Positions 34,207-45,553 of a DNA stretch of 63,023 nt are shown in pieces (within the stretch, counting starts at the first letter, position 1; each line of letters starts with the position of its first letter). Origin of the DNA: Deltaproteobacteria bacterium (GTDB lineage: Bacteria; Myxococcota_A; Polyangia; Polyangiales; Sandaracinaceae); the NCBI GenBank assembly GCA_017303575.1, contig JAFLCL010000019.1:1-63023 (forward strand). The letters are read 5' to 3'. Both the position numbers and the translations under genes were made by a program. The notes beneath the pieces were generated by a model. It saw only the letters and a list, made by a program, of their open reading frames with translations. It ran no database searches and was not told the origin of the DNA.

Positions 34207-35023
34207 CGACACCTCCCTCGATCCCGCCACCCTCGGCGGGCCGGCGCTCGAAGCCGTGCGCGACGAGCTGCTCGCGATCGACGAGCGCGACCTCCTCAGC
34301 CTCAACGTCGAGGTCTCCGCGGCCGCGACGCTCATCGTCGGGGCTGCGCCGGTGATCCGCCGCCACCGCGCGGCGCTCGTCGCGCAGTTCGGTGAGCCGA
34401 TGACGGGGGCCGCCCTCGATCGGCTCGAGCTGCTCGCGCGCGCCGCGCTCCAAGCGCACGCGGCCTACCGCGCGCTCGAGAGCGGGACCGACGTGCAGCA
34501 GCTCTCGGCCGATGTCGTGAAGTACCGCGAGGTGCTCGTCGCCGAGGTGCGCACGCTCGTCCTGCGCGGCGTGCTCTCGCGCGGTGTCGTCGGTGAGCTG
34601 CAGGGGACCAAGGGGTTCAGGAACCAGTACCTCGACCTCATGCAGCTCACGGCGGTCCTCACGGAGCACTGGGACACCGTGGAGCCGCAGACGGGCCTCG
34701 AGCTCGCGTACGTCCAGCAAGCCGAGGCCGCGGCGCACGCGCTCGTCGATGCGATCGGCGCGCGCAGCCTCGCGTCGCAGTCGCCCGCGGCGGAGCTCCG
34801 GCAGCGCGCGTTCACGCTGATGGCGAGCACCTACGACGACGCGCGACGCCTCATCTCCTTCCTCCGCTGGAAGCGCGGCGACGCCGACCGCATCGCACCT
34901 TCTCTCTTCGCGGGTCGCAGCAACGGTCGTCGCGCGAAGCCGAGCGAGAGCACCGAGGAGCCCTCGCCTGACGTGACTCCATCGCCCGATGCGCCCGACG
35001 GCGACCCGTTCGCCGGCACTTGA
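34181..35023 (+). CDS. Paralogue 1 of a tandem family of unknown function
   Basis: 280 residues, start ATG at 34181 with an AGGAG Shine-Dalgarno. The protein is mostly helical, with a shared core in all three tandem copies: an early VVIGA/LIVGAAP turn, GTKGFRN in the middle and RWKRGDADRIAPSLFAGR near residue 235-250. A flexible Pro/Asp/Glu tail follows and ends DAPDGDPFAGT. No signal peptide, membrane segment or catalytic motif is seen, so it is probably cytoplasmic. It heads a plus-strand run with paralogues 2 and 3 and a HerA-like ATPase. High GC suggests it is native. Confidence 0.75.
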   Translation: MSKRRIPSIDTSLDPATLGGPALEAVRDELLAIDERDLLSLNVEVSAAATLIVGAAPVIRRHRAALVAQFGEPMTGAALDRLELLARAALQAHAAYRALESGTDVQQLSADVVKYREVLVAEVRTLVLRGVLSRGVVGELQGTKGFRNQYLDLMQLTAVLTEHWDTVEPQTGLELAYVQQAEAAAHALVDAIGARSLASQSPAAELRQRAFTLMASTYDDARRLISFLRWKRGDADRIAPSLFAGRSNGRRAKPSESTEEPSPDVTPSPDAPDGDPFAGT

Positions 35024-35039
35024 AAAAAAACGATGACGA

Positions 35040-35157
35040 GCACGCAACACGCCCGCGGCCTCGTCGATAAGTGAACCGGCGACGAGAGAAGCGCGTCGCG
35101 AGAGAAAAAAGAAACGACGCACGCAACAGGCTCGAAGACGCGTCGATAAGTGAACCG
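35040..35157 (+). repeat. Two direct repeats of 39 bp, 79 bp apart
   Basis: 35040-35078 and 35119-35157 share GCACGCAACA at the left and CGTCGATAAGTGAACCG at the right, separated in both by 12 variable bases. Both are followed by GA-rich sequence (GAGAGAAG / GAGAGAAA). The fixed spacing of two constant blocks suggests a binding site or a small structured element more than simple slippage. Confidence 0.8.
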
Positions 35158-35193
35158 CGAGAGAGAAAGAAGCTCTCGTGTCCCCTCCCCCGG

Positions 35194-35217
35194 CCCCTCC
35201 CGCCGTCGCGGGAGGGG
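35194..35217. terminator. Strong hairpin upstream of paralogue 2
   Basis: CCCCTCCCGC (35194-35203) pairs with GCGGGAGGGG (35208-35217) around CGTC. It resembles the REP-like hairpin at 26163-26186. Only a short GGTCTT follows, so termination without Rho is uncertain. Confidence 0.45.
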
Positions 35218-35372
35218 GGTCTTGCTGAGTCGCCTCGGCCTTTGATTGCGCGCTCACCGGAGTCGCTCCGAGTGAGGCGTGAAGAGTCCCGCACCGCGAT
35301 TCGCCCAGCGCGATCGGCAGTGCAGGTCTGGTGCCCCTTTGTCTCCACACAGTGTCTCGAAAGGACCTCGTC

Positions 35373-36203
35373 ATGCCTGAAGTGTCTGTTCCCTCCACGT
35401 CTGCATCCGTCGACCAGCTCGCGAGCTTGCGCTCGGAGATCGACGCCCTCCTCGACCGCGACGTGCTCACGCCGCGGATCGACGTCGCTGCCGCCGCGCC
35501 TGTGGTGATCGGCGCGATGCCCACGATCGAGAAGCACCGCGCGGCCGTGCTCGCCATCTTCGGCGAGCGAGGCTCACGCACGCTCGATCGACTCGTGCCG
35601 CTCGCACGAGCTCTGTCGCTCGCACACGCGATCACCGTCGCCACCACCGAGCGGGACCTCGAGCCCCTGGCGAAACGAGCCTTCGAGGTGCGTAACGGGC
35701 TCTACCTCGCGGCCTCCGCGCTCATCGAGCGCGACGTCGTCTCGAAGAGGTCGCTCGTGAAGCTCACCGGCGGCACGAGCTACCAGGGCTGCGTCGAGGA
35801 CACGCGAGCGCTCGCATCCTGGTTCCGTGCACTGCCCAGCGACGCGCGCGCGCAGTGCAAGGTGAGCGACGCCGACCTCGCTCGCGCCCACACGATGGCC
35901 GACGAATTCGAGGCAGCGTTCTCAGAGCGCAACTTCGCCCGCGTGGCGGGGACCCTCGCGATGGAGGACCGCGCTCGCGTGTTCACGCTGTTCTTCCGTG
36001 CCTACGACCGAGCGCGCCAGATGCTCTCGTACGTGCGCTGGCACGAGGGCGACATCGATCGGATCGCACCCTCGCTCTACGCCGGCCGCGCGACGCGCAG
36101 GAGCGACTCCGCAGTCGTCACACCGCCGCAGGCGCCCACGCCGATCACCCCGACGCCCGTCGTGTCTCCCGACATGCCTGGCGCCGATCCGTTCCCCGTC
36201 TGA
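35373..36203 (+). CDS. Paralogue 2 of a tandem family of unknown function
   Basis: 276 residues from the ATG at 35373. It is homologous to its neighbours on both sides: PVVIGAMPTIEKHRAA, GGTSYQG, FFRAYDRARQMLSYVRW and GDIDRIAPSLYAGR align with the same blocks. The tail is Pro/Thr-rich and ends PDMPGADPFPV. No localisation signal or enzyme motif. Intergenic DNA on both sides carries repeats (39-bp repeats before, the 42-bp stem-loop after), so this copy may be expressed independently. Confidence 0.75.
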   Translation: MPEVSVPSTSASVDQLASLRSEIDALLDRDVLTPRIDVAAAAPVVIGAMPTIEKHRAAVLAIFGERGSRTLDRLVPLARALSLAHAITVATTERDLEPLAKRAFEVRNGLYLAASALIERDVVSKRSLVKLTGGTSYQGCVEDTRALASWFRALPSDARAQCKVSDADLARAHTMADEFEAAFSERNFARVAGTLAMEDRARVFTLFFRAYDRARQMLSYVRWHEGDIDRIAPSLYAGRATRRSDSAVVTPPQAPTPITPTPVVSPDMPGADPFPV

Positions 36204-36275
36204 GTTGGCCTGGGTCGAGGGACCTCTGGCCCCTCGAGCTCCCCGTCGCTCACTCCGCTTCGCTCCGCATCGCTC

Positions 36276-36317
36276 CTGCTCCAGGGGGAGCTGCGCTCCC
36301 CCGCCGCAAGGCGCCCC
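36276..36317 (+). repeat. Intergenic stem-loop element, copy 2
   Basis: Matches 26979-27020 over 42 bp. The stem is GGGGGAGC (36284-36291) with GCTCCCCC (36295-36302) and a TGC loop. Relative to copy 1 an A-T stem pair is replaced by G-C, keeping the pairing. It lies in the gap between paralogues 2 and 3. Confidence 0.75.
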
Positions 36318-36365
36318 CGATCTGAATCGCTCCTGAACCCCTCGAGAAAGAAAGAGAGTCTGATC

Positions 36366-37253
36366 ATGCCTTCCCCCCGTACCTACGATCCCCGACACCC
36401 GGCCTTCACCCATGCGCTCGACGCGATGCGCGCGGAGCTCGGGGCCATCCCGCAGGGCGAGCTCCTGCCCATCCGGCTCGACATCACGTCCGCCATCATC
36501 ACGGCGTTCGGTGTCCTGCCCAAGGTGGTGAAGCTGCGCGAGGCCATCGTGGACGAGCTCGGCGCCACCGCCGTGCGCTACGTCGATCAGCTCGAGCGCA
36601 GCACGCAGGCATGTGCTCGCGCGCATGCGCTCTACCTCACGACGATCCACGGCACCGAGGTGGAAGAGAAGGTGTCCGAGCTCAGCGGCGTGCGTCGTGT
36701 CCTCTTGGTCGAGGCCCAGGGCCTCGTCGCGAAGAAGCGCCTCTCGGCGTCGTCGCTCGCGGAGATCGTGGGAGGCACGGGCTTCAAGGCGATGTGCATC
36801 GACGTGCTCCAGCTCGTGTCGGCGCTCCGCGCGGACTGGCCGGCGATCGAGGCACACACACCGGTGACGTCGCTCGAGCTCGACGAGGCCGAGGCCCTCG
36901 CGAACGCCGTCGCGGCGCTGCTCGGAGAGGCCGAGCAAGCGAGCGCGAGCTCGCCCGAGGCCGTGATGCGTCAGCGCGCATACACGCACTTCATGCGCAC
37001 GTACGACGAGGTGCGCCGCGCGGTGGCCTGCGTCCGCTGGGTCGAGGAAGACGCGGACGACTTCGCCCCGTCGCTCTTCGCGAACCGAGAGCGTCGACGC
37101 GACGACGACACCGAGATCGATCCCGTCGTCACCCCGATCGTCCCGATCGTTCCGATCGTCCCGATCGTCGCAGCACCGACGAACGGTCCCGTGGCGCCGG
37201 TCGTACCGTTCAACCCTGATCTGCCGGGCGCTCCGCCCTTCGTGACGTCGTGA
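36366..37253 (+). CDS. Paralogue 3 of a tandem family of unknown function
   Basis: 295 residues. The shared blocks are present as GGTGFKA, TYDEVRRAVACVRW and DADDFAPSLFANR. The tail contains a short PIVPIV repeat and ends FNPDLPGAPPFVTS. Its TGA overlaps the GTG start of the HerA-like ATPase gene (GTGA), so the two are translationally coupled. This is the strongest evidence that the paralogues work with that ATPase. Function unknown. Confidence 0.78.
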   Translation: MPSPRTYDPRHPAFTHALDAMRAELGAIPQGELLPIRLDITSAIITAFGVLPKVVKLREAIVDELGATAVRYVDQLERSTQACARAHALYLTTIHGTEVEEKVSELSGVRRVLLVEAQGLVAKKRLSASSLAEIVGGTGFKAMCIDVLQLVSALRADWPAIEAHTPVTSLELDEAEALANAVAALLGEAEQASASSPEAVMRQRAYTHFMRTYDEVRRAVACVRWVEEDADDFAPSLFANRERRRDDDTEIDPVVTPIVPIVPIVPIVAAPTNGPVAPVVPFNPDLPGAPPFVTS

Positions 37254-38665
37254 GCAACGCGCTCAAGCTCGGCGCGAAGCGCCCTGTCGACGGCAAGCAA
37301 GACCTCGGCGCGTACGTGCTCGATCCCGATCACCTCACGACGCACGGCGTGATCGTGGGCATGACCGGCAGCGGCAAGACGGGCCTGGTCATGGTGCTCG
37401 TCGAAGAGGCGCTCGCGAACGAGATCCCCGTGCTCGTCATCGACGTGAAGGGTGATCTCCCCAACCTGCTCCTCGCGGTTCCGTCGTTCGATCCAGAGCC
37501 GCTCGCGCCCTGGGTCGAGGCACCGCGAGGAGACGAAGACGGCATCGCCGATCCTCCGCTCGTCGCGGAGGTCGCCGCGAAGCGCGCGTCGAGCCTGCGG
37601 AGCTGGGGCATCGACGAGGACGCGCCGCGTGACTTCGGCGAGAAGCACCACATCCGCATCGTCACGCCCGGCTCCGACGCAGGCGAGCAGCTCCATCTGC
37701 TCTCGGCGCTCGAACGTCGCTCGCCTCGATGGGACGACGACCTCGAGGGCGCGCGCTCGACGTTGGGCGCTGCGATCTCTCTGGTGATGCGGCTCGTCGG
37801 TCGCGACGCCGAGCCAGGCAAGAGCCGAGAGCACGCGCTCTTGTCGGTGCTCGCCGAGAAGCGACTGATCGCCGGCAAGGACGCATCACTCGGTGCGTTG
37901 GTGCCAGAGATCCTCGAGCCACCGTTCGTCACGATCGGTGCGTTGGAGGTCGACGAGTTCCTCTCGCCCCGCGCGAGGAAAGAGCTCGCGGCGGACCTCA
38001 ACACACTGCTCGCCGCACCGTCGCTCGCTGGATGGAGAACGGGCGCGAGCCTCGACGTGGCTGCGTGGATGGCGCCGGTGGAGGGCAAGACACCGGCAAC
38101 GGTGGTGAGCGTCGCGCACCTCGACGAGGACGAGTGCCAGATGGTCCTCGGCGTGATCCTCGAAGAGGTGCTCACGTGGGTCCGCACGCTGCCCGGCACC
38201 TCACAGCTGCGCGCGCTGGTGGTCTTCGACGAGATGTACGGCTTCGTGCCGCCACATCCCGCGAGCCCACCGACGAAGCGGCCCATCGTGTCGCTGATGA
38301 AGCAGGCCCGCGCCTACGGAGTCGGCGTGGTCCTCGCGACGCAGAACCCGATGGACCTCGACTACCGGGCCCTGTCGAACGCTGGCCTCTGGATGCTCGG
38401 CCGCCTCCAGACCGATGCAGACCGGGAGCGTGTGCTCGAGGGCCTGGGTGAGACGGGCAAGAAGAGCCCGCTCGGCAACGTGCTGAAGAAGCTGCCACCG
38501 CGCTGGTTCGTGGTGAGGAACAGCCACGACAAGGGCCCGCCGATGCTCCTCCAGCCTCGCTACGCGATCTCGTATCTGCGCGGTCCGATGACGCGAGAGG
38601 AGATTCGCAAGGCGAGGCTCCCGCGCGACGCCGCGTTTGAGACGACCGTCGAAGAGAATCAGTGA
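37250..38665 (+). CDS. HerA/DUF853-like ATPase
   Basis: 471 residues with a GTG start overlapping paralogue 3. Walker A is GMTGSGKTG (Lys43) and the N-terminus DPDHLTTHGVIVG is typical of HerA/FtsK-superfamily proteins that bind a ring-forming ATPase to DNA or membrane partners. VLVIDVKGDLPNL follows, Walker B is VVFDEMYGFVPP, and FVVRNSHDKGPPMLLQPRYA is a late conserved region. Related genes in bacteria often act with defence or DNA-processing partners, but some have no known role. The stop overlaps the convergent Mrr gene by 7 bp. Confidence 0.82.
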   Translation: MSNALKLGAKRPVDGKQDLGAYVLDPDHLTTHGVIVGMTGSGKTGLVMVLVEEALANEIPVLVIDVKGDLPNLLLAVPSFDPEPLAPWVEAPRGDEDGIADPPLVAEVAAKRASSLRSWGIDEDAPRDFGEKHHIRIVTPGSDAGEQLHLLSALERRSPRWDDDLEGARSTLGAAISLVMRLVGRDAEPGKSREHALLSVLAEKRLIAGKDASLGALVPEILEPPFVTIGALEVDEFLSPRARKELAADLNTLLAAPSLAGWRTGASLDVAAWMAPVEGKTPATVVSVAHLDEDECQMVLGVILEEVLTWVRTLPGTSQLRALVVFDEMYGFVPPHPASPPTKRPIVSLMKQARAYGVGVVLATQNPMDLDYRALSNAGLWMLGRLQTDADRERVLEGLGETGKKSPLGNVLKKLPPRWFVVRNSHDKGPPMLLQPRYAISYLRGPMTREEIRKARLPRDAAFETTVEENQ

Positions 38666-39927
38666 GGACCGGCCCCGTCGTCCTCGTCACTGCGGCCGTA
38701 CACTTTCAGCCAGCGGACCAAGCGGTGATAATCGACGAGGTCCAGAGCGACTCCAGCCTTATGTGGCGCCCCCTGTTCATACTCAAACGCTTGCGGTTGG
38801 AACTCGCTCGTCGTGACGAGAACGCCGCGGTCGAGGTTTGACCAAAGAAGCGATCCCATCAGCTCACGCACCATCGCGCCGCTCACCTTGTTGTCGGTAT
38901 TCTTCCGCTTGCACTGGATGCCCATGACGAACTGACCGACGCCCTGTTTTCGGACGGCCAGTATGTCTATGCCATGGTCGGGGTGTCCACGGCCGCTCTT
39001 GGGTTGGAGCTTCACCTCGTACCCGTCCCGGTCGAGAAGGTGCGCGACGATCTTCTCAAATTCCCGTGGGTCGAGAGTCATGAGGTCGTACGGTTGTCGT
39101 CCCAACGAGTCGACCAACGCGCGCATGTCGGCGTCGGCATGTACGATCGCTGGTGAGGTCTCACCGAGAGGTCTGCCATCTGGACCGACGATTGCCGGGA
39201 CGGCAAAGGCGTCTGCGACGTCGGCCATCGCTCCGTACGACAGTGGTACGGGTACGGAACCCTTCCAGTCAGGGCCGAGTGCCCCCACGCCCTGCGGCAT
39301 CGGGGCACTTCGATGAAGGTGCACGGCTTCGTACAAAGATTGGGTTGCAAGCAACGCAAACGCGTGGTGCACGGGATGCTGCAGTAGTGGGGTTTCCGTG
39401 ACGACAAGATTCCCGTCGACCGTCTTCGGAAGATCTCTAGCGTCATCTGCCGCGGACCGAGCCCGCAACGCATCCTCCGCCGTGCGGTAGACCGCCCATC
39501 GTTGACGGTCAGATCTTCCGCCTATTGGAGACGAGGGGAAACGACCGCCCTCAATCTGTGGATAGCTAAACAAGCAATCTGAGAGAATCCGAGCTTCCAC
39601 GCCTGGCTCTCCCAGATACAGGGCCCCGGAGACGTTGCCCATACGGGAGTCACGCATCACGCTGTGGCGTGACCAGATCGGACTTGGCGTTACCCGGATC
39701 GACGTTACGCCTTCGGCGTCACGCAACAACAGAGTGACATCCGTGGTCCGGTCTCGCGACCGAAGGAAGATCGAAAAGCAATACGCGCCGGGCGGGACAG
39801 GACCTGCGAGAAAGGCGTGCTGCGTCTCCGCTCGTGCGAGCGCGAGACATACGCTCGCCGGGTCTGGACCAGGTCCGCCCGCACTCGGGTCTTGAAACTC
39901 CGCGGCTGCAAGCGAAAGCGTCGGCAT
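38659..39927 (-). CDS. Mrr-type restriction endonuclease domain protein
   Basis: 422 residues. The C-terminal third is an Mrr-like PD-(D/E)xK nuclease: LDPREFEKIVAHLL (Glu291), HPDHGIDILAV (Asp321) and IQCKRK (Gln338, Lys340), then VRELMGSLLW and RGVLVTTSEF. Mrr enzymes cut modified DNA and are type IV-like defence nucleases. The N-terminal ~280 residues match nothing I know and may sense a ligand or bind a partner. The gene has lower GC than the smc region, so it is probably acquired. No methylase is nearby. Confidence 0.85.
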   Translation of the reverse strand: MPTLSLAAAEFQDPSAGGPGPDPASVCLALARAETQHAFLAGPVPPGAYCFSIFLRSRDRTTDVTLLLRDAEGVTSIRVTPSPIWSRHSVMRDSRMGNVSGALYLGEPGVEARILSDCLFSYPQIEGGRFPSSPIGGRSDRQRWAVYRTAEDALRARSAADDARDLPKTVDGNLVVTETPLLQHPVHHAFALLATQSLYEAVHLHRSAPMPQGVGALGPDWKGSVPVPLSYGAMADVADAFAVPAIVGPDGRPLGETSPAIVHADADMRALVDSLGRQPYDLMTLDPREFEKIVAHLLDRDGYEVKLQPKSGRGHPDHGIDILAVRKQGVGQFVMGIQCKRKNTDNKVSGAMVRELMGSLLWSNLDRGVLVTTSEFQPQAFEYEQGAPHKAGVALDLVDYHRLVRWLKVYGRSDEDDGAGPH

Positions 39928-39931
39928 CCGG

Positions 39932-40444
39932 TCAGCGCGGATCGATCTGAAACTGGATCATGAAACCGCCCGAGTTGCAGACGAGTGTGCGCTGCCTCAG
40001 CAGGCTTGCGGTGATGGGAGAGCCCTCGCAGGTGAACATCAGGTCGTTGGCGCTGACATCCTCGTCCCAGACCTCGATTGCGAGGCTCCCACCGCCGATG
40101 AGCGTCGCATCGTAGGGACCAAAGAAGGTTCCACCGAACGCGTCGTCGCGTGTTGCGCTGGTGGCGATAGGGGTTCCGTTGACGGCGACGACGATGAACG
40201 GGTCCGGGGCTCCCCCGAACGCATCCCACGCGTCTCCCACCGGATCCGAGCTCGGTACCGAGACCTGAACGTCGGTGATCGAGTAGACGCGTCCGAACGC
40301 CGCCTCGCAGGCGCCGCCGATGCAGATGGTCTCGCCGCTGCACTCGTCCACCGACGGCGAACAGCTTTCGCCAGGACCAGGGCCGGATCCCCCGCAGGCA
40401 CCCAAGGTCAGCGCAACCGCAACCGCTCCCACCCACTTCGTCAT
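39932..40444 (-). CDS. Small lipoprotein with a C2-like or beta-sandwich domain
   Basis: 170 residues. The signal MTKWVGAVAVALTLGAC is followed by a Gly/Ser stretch and CSPSVDECSGETICIGGAC, a disulfide-rich myxobacterial pattern. The rest (about 55-165) is beta-rich with DPFIVVAVNG and IEVWDEDVSANDL, which look like the calcium loops of C2 domains; this is tentative. It lies 4 bp upstream of the Mrr gene on the same strand, though a functional link is doubtful. Confidence 0.65.
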   Translation of the reverse strand: MTKWVGAVAVALTLGACGGSGPGPGESCSPSVDECSGETICIGGACEAAFGRVYSITDVQVSVPSSDPVGDAWDAFGGAPDPFIVVAVNGTPIATSATRDDAFGGTFFGPYDATLIGGGSLAIEVWDEDVSANDLMFTCEGSPITASLLRQRTLVCNSGGFMIQFQIDPR

Positions 40445-40822
40445 GGCTGAACGCTACGCTCGATCTGTCGGGCGTCGCAAGCGCCCTCGACACTACGCGT
40501 CTCGACTGCGCGTAGCTGGAGAAGCGATCCTGGCCTCGTCGAAAGGTGCCGCGTGAAGTCGCGCATCCATCGCCTGGCGGCCTCGACCGTGATCCGCTTC
40601 CGAGCCGCACGCGCATCGTCCGCGATCCCCTAGGGGTCGCTGGCCCCCTACCGGATCATGGGCGATGCACCCCAACCCGTGGTGGAGGTCACGGGCTGAG
40701 CCCCACCACCCCTCGTTCTTTTTCGTTGCGATCGCCGGGGGTGGATCGTAGAAGAGCCCACCCCTCCGGCGGCTCTGGGAACGGCTCTGGGCACGACCAA
40801 CGGGCGGGGACCTCGCGTCACC
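40445..40822. other. Intergenic region upstream of smc
   Basis: 378 bases with no supportable gene. It separates the divergent lipoprotein and smc genes and must hold both promoters. A short palindrome-rich patch (CCCCTAGGGG near 40628-40637, followed by GGCCCCCTA) and a T-rich stretch (TTCTTTTTCG near 40713) are the only visible features. No operator or RNA gene is recognised. Confidence 0.4.
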
Positions 40823-44437
<3,615 letters not shown>

Positions 44438-44484
44438 CGCTCGACGCTCTCAGACCGGTCGCGCTGGTCGGTCGCCGCCTCGTG

Positions 44485-45030
44485 TCAGCTCGCTCCGTGG
44501 AGGAGCAGCGAGAACGCGGTGGCGGCGACGATCCAGGCCAGCACGGCGACGCCCGAGAGCGCGGCCATCGCGCCGAGCCTGACGACGACGTGTAGATCAC
44601 GCCGACTGGCGATCGCACGGTTCAAGGACCACGCGATCGCTCCGATCACGCCGCCCAGCGCACCACCGACGACCGCGAGGAGGAACGGGATCGCGGCTGC
44701 CACCGCCAGCCACACGGGGATCGGCTCCCCGAGCACGCGCTCGATGCCCGCGCCGCGTACCTGCACCACGCCTCGGAGTCCGTCTGCCCACACCTCGAGC
44801 TCGACCGGCGAGCCGTTCGCCCCGGGCAGCACGTAGCTGCGCCCGAAGAAGCTCTTCTTCGACACCACCCGACCGCCGTGACGAACGACGAGGCCCCGGA
44901 CCAAGCTCGGTTCTTGGACCTCCAGAGGTCCCTCGAGCCCCGGGATCTCCACGCGATGGACGCCTTCCTGCTCCGCCTGCATGGACCGAGCATAGCGGAA
45001 GGACGTGGCGGCCTCGCGCGGGTGATCCAT
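44485..45030 (-). CDS. Two-helix membrane protein, function unknown
   Basis: 181 residues from the ATG at 45030, which overlaps the stop of the upstream gene (TGATG); an internal ATG at 44982 gives 165. A soluble N-terminal part (about 1-100, beta-rich) is followed by two hydrophobic segments (about 105-135 and 150-178). No family motif. It converges with smc, whose stop is 47 bp away. Confidence 0.62.
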   Translation of the reverse strand: MDHPREAATSFRYARSMQAEQEGVHRVEIPGLEGPLEVQEPSLVRGLVVRHGGRVVSKKSFFGRSYVLPGANGSPVELEVWADGLRGVVQVRGAGIERVLGEPIPVWLAVAAAIPFLLAVVGGALGGVIGAIAWSLNRAIASRRDLHVVVRLGAMAALSGVAVLAWIVAATAFSLLLHGAS

Positions 45031-45485
45031 CAGGGCTTGCGAGGCGCGTGGTCGAGGAGGTCGATGGCCGCGGTGAAGCGCGTGAGGCCTTCACGGATCT
45101 GCTCGGTGCTCACGAGGCCCGCGTCCGGAAGCTCGAGAGCGTCTCCGTCTTTGACGGCGTCGAGCACGTCGATCACGAAGCCCCACGCGTGCTCCGCGTC
45201 GGTGGTGTCGTCCTCGCGTGCGTCGATCGCGTCGCGCAGCGCACCGAGGTCGTACGACGGTCCCTCGACCAGCGTCGGTCGATCGGGCCACTGCGAGGCG
45301 AAGAGCTGCGCGTGCTCGCGGCGCGAGAAGCACGGCGCGAGGCGTCGCGAGGCCGCGCCGAGGACGCTTCGCTCGTAGGTGTACACGATGCCCTCGCCGT
45401 CTCGCAGGACGTAGCCGAAGCACGTCTCGTCGAGGTCGAAGTGCACGCTCTCCCACACGCGCGCCGTCACGTCGTCATCATCCAT
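45030..45485 (-). CDS. Hypothetical 151-residue acidic protein
   Basis: Soluble and acidic, starting MDDDDVTARVWESVHFDLDE. The pattern of short beta-strands and helices does not point to a family. It is coupled by TGATG to the downstream membrane protein gene and is divergent from the gene at 45554, with 68 bp between them. Confidence 0.6.
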   Translation of the reverse strand: MDDDDVTARVWESVHFDLDETCFGYVLRDGEGIVYTYERSVLGAASRRLAPCFSRREHAQLFASQWPDRPTLVEGPSYDLGALRDAIDAREDDTTDAEHAWGFVIDVLDAVKDGDALELPDAGLVSTEQIREGLTRFTAAIDLLDHAPRKP

Positions 45486-45553
45486 CGCGCGAGCGTACCG
45501 AACGCGGCGCGTTTCGACTTTGCAGGTCGCGCGCCCTGACGCAGCATCGCGCG

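Larger units (their letters stand above)
35024..35372. other. Intergenic region between paralogues 1 and 2
   Basis: These 349 bases hold an A-run just after the paralogue-1 stop, two copies of a 39-bp direct repeat (35040-35078 and 35119-35157), a strong hairpin (35194-35217), and the Shine-Dalgarno of paralogue 2 (AAAGGA near 35360). No gene is seen. The hairpin may terminate or attenuate transcription, so paralogue 2 may have its own promoter. Confidence 0.6.

Noticed and set aside
35040..35157. CRISPR array
   Set aside because: Only two copies, variable inside the repeat and with no second spacer; more like a binding site or small element.
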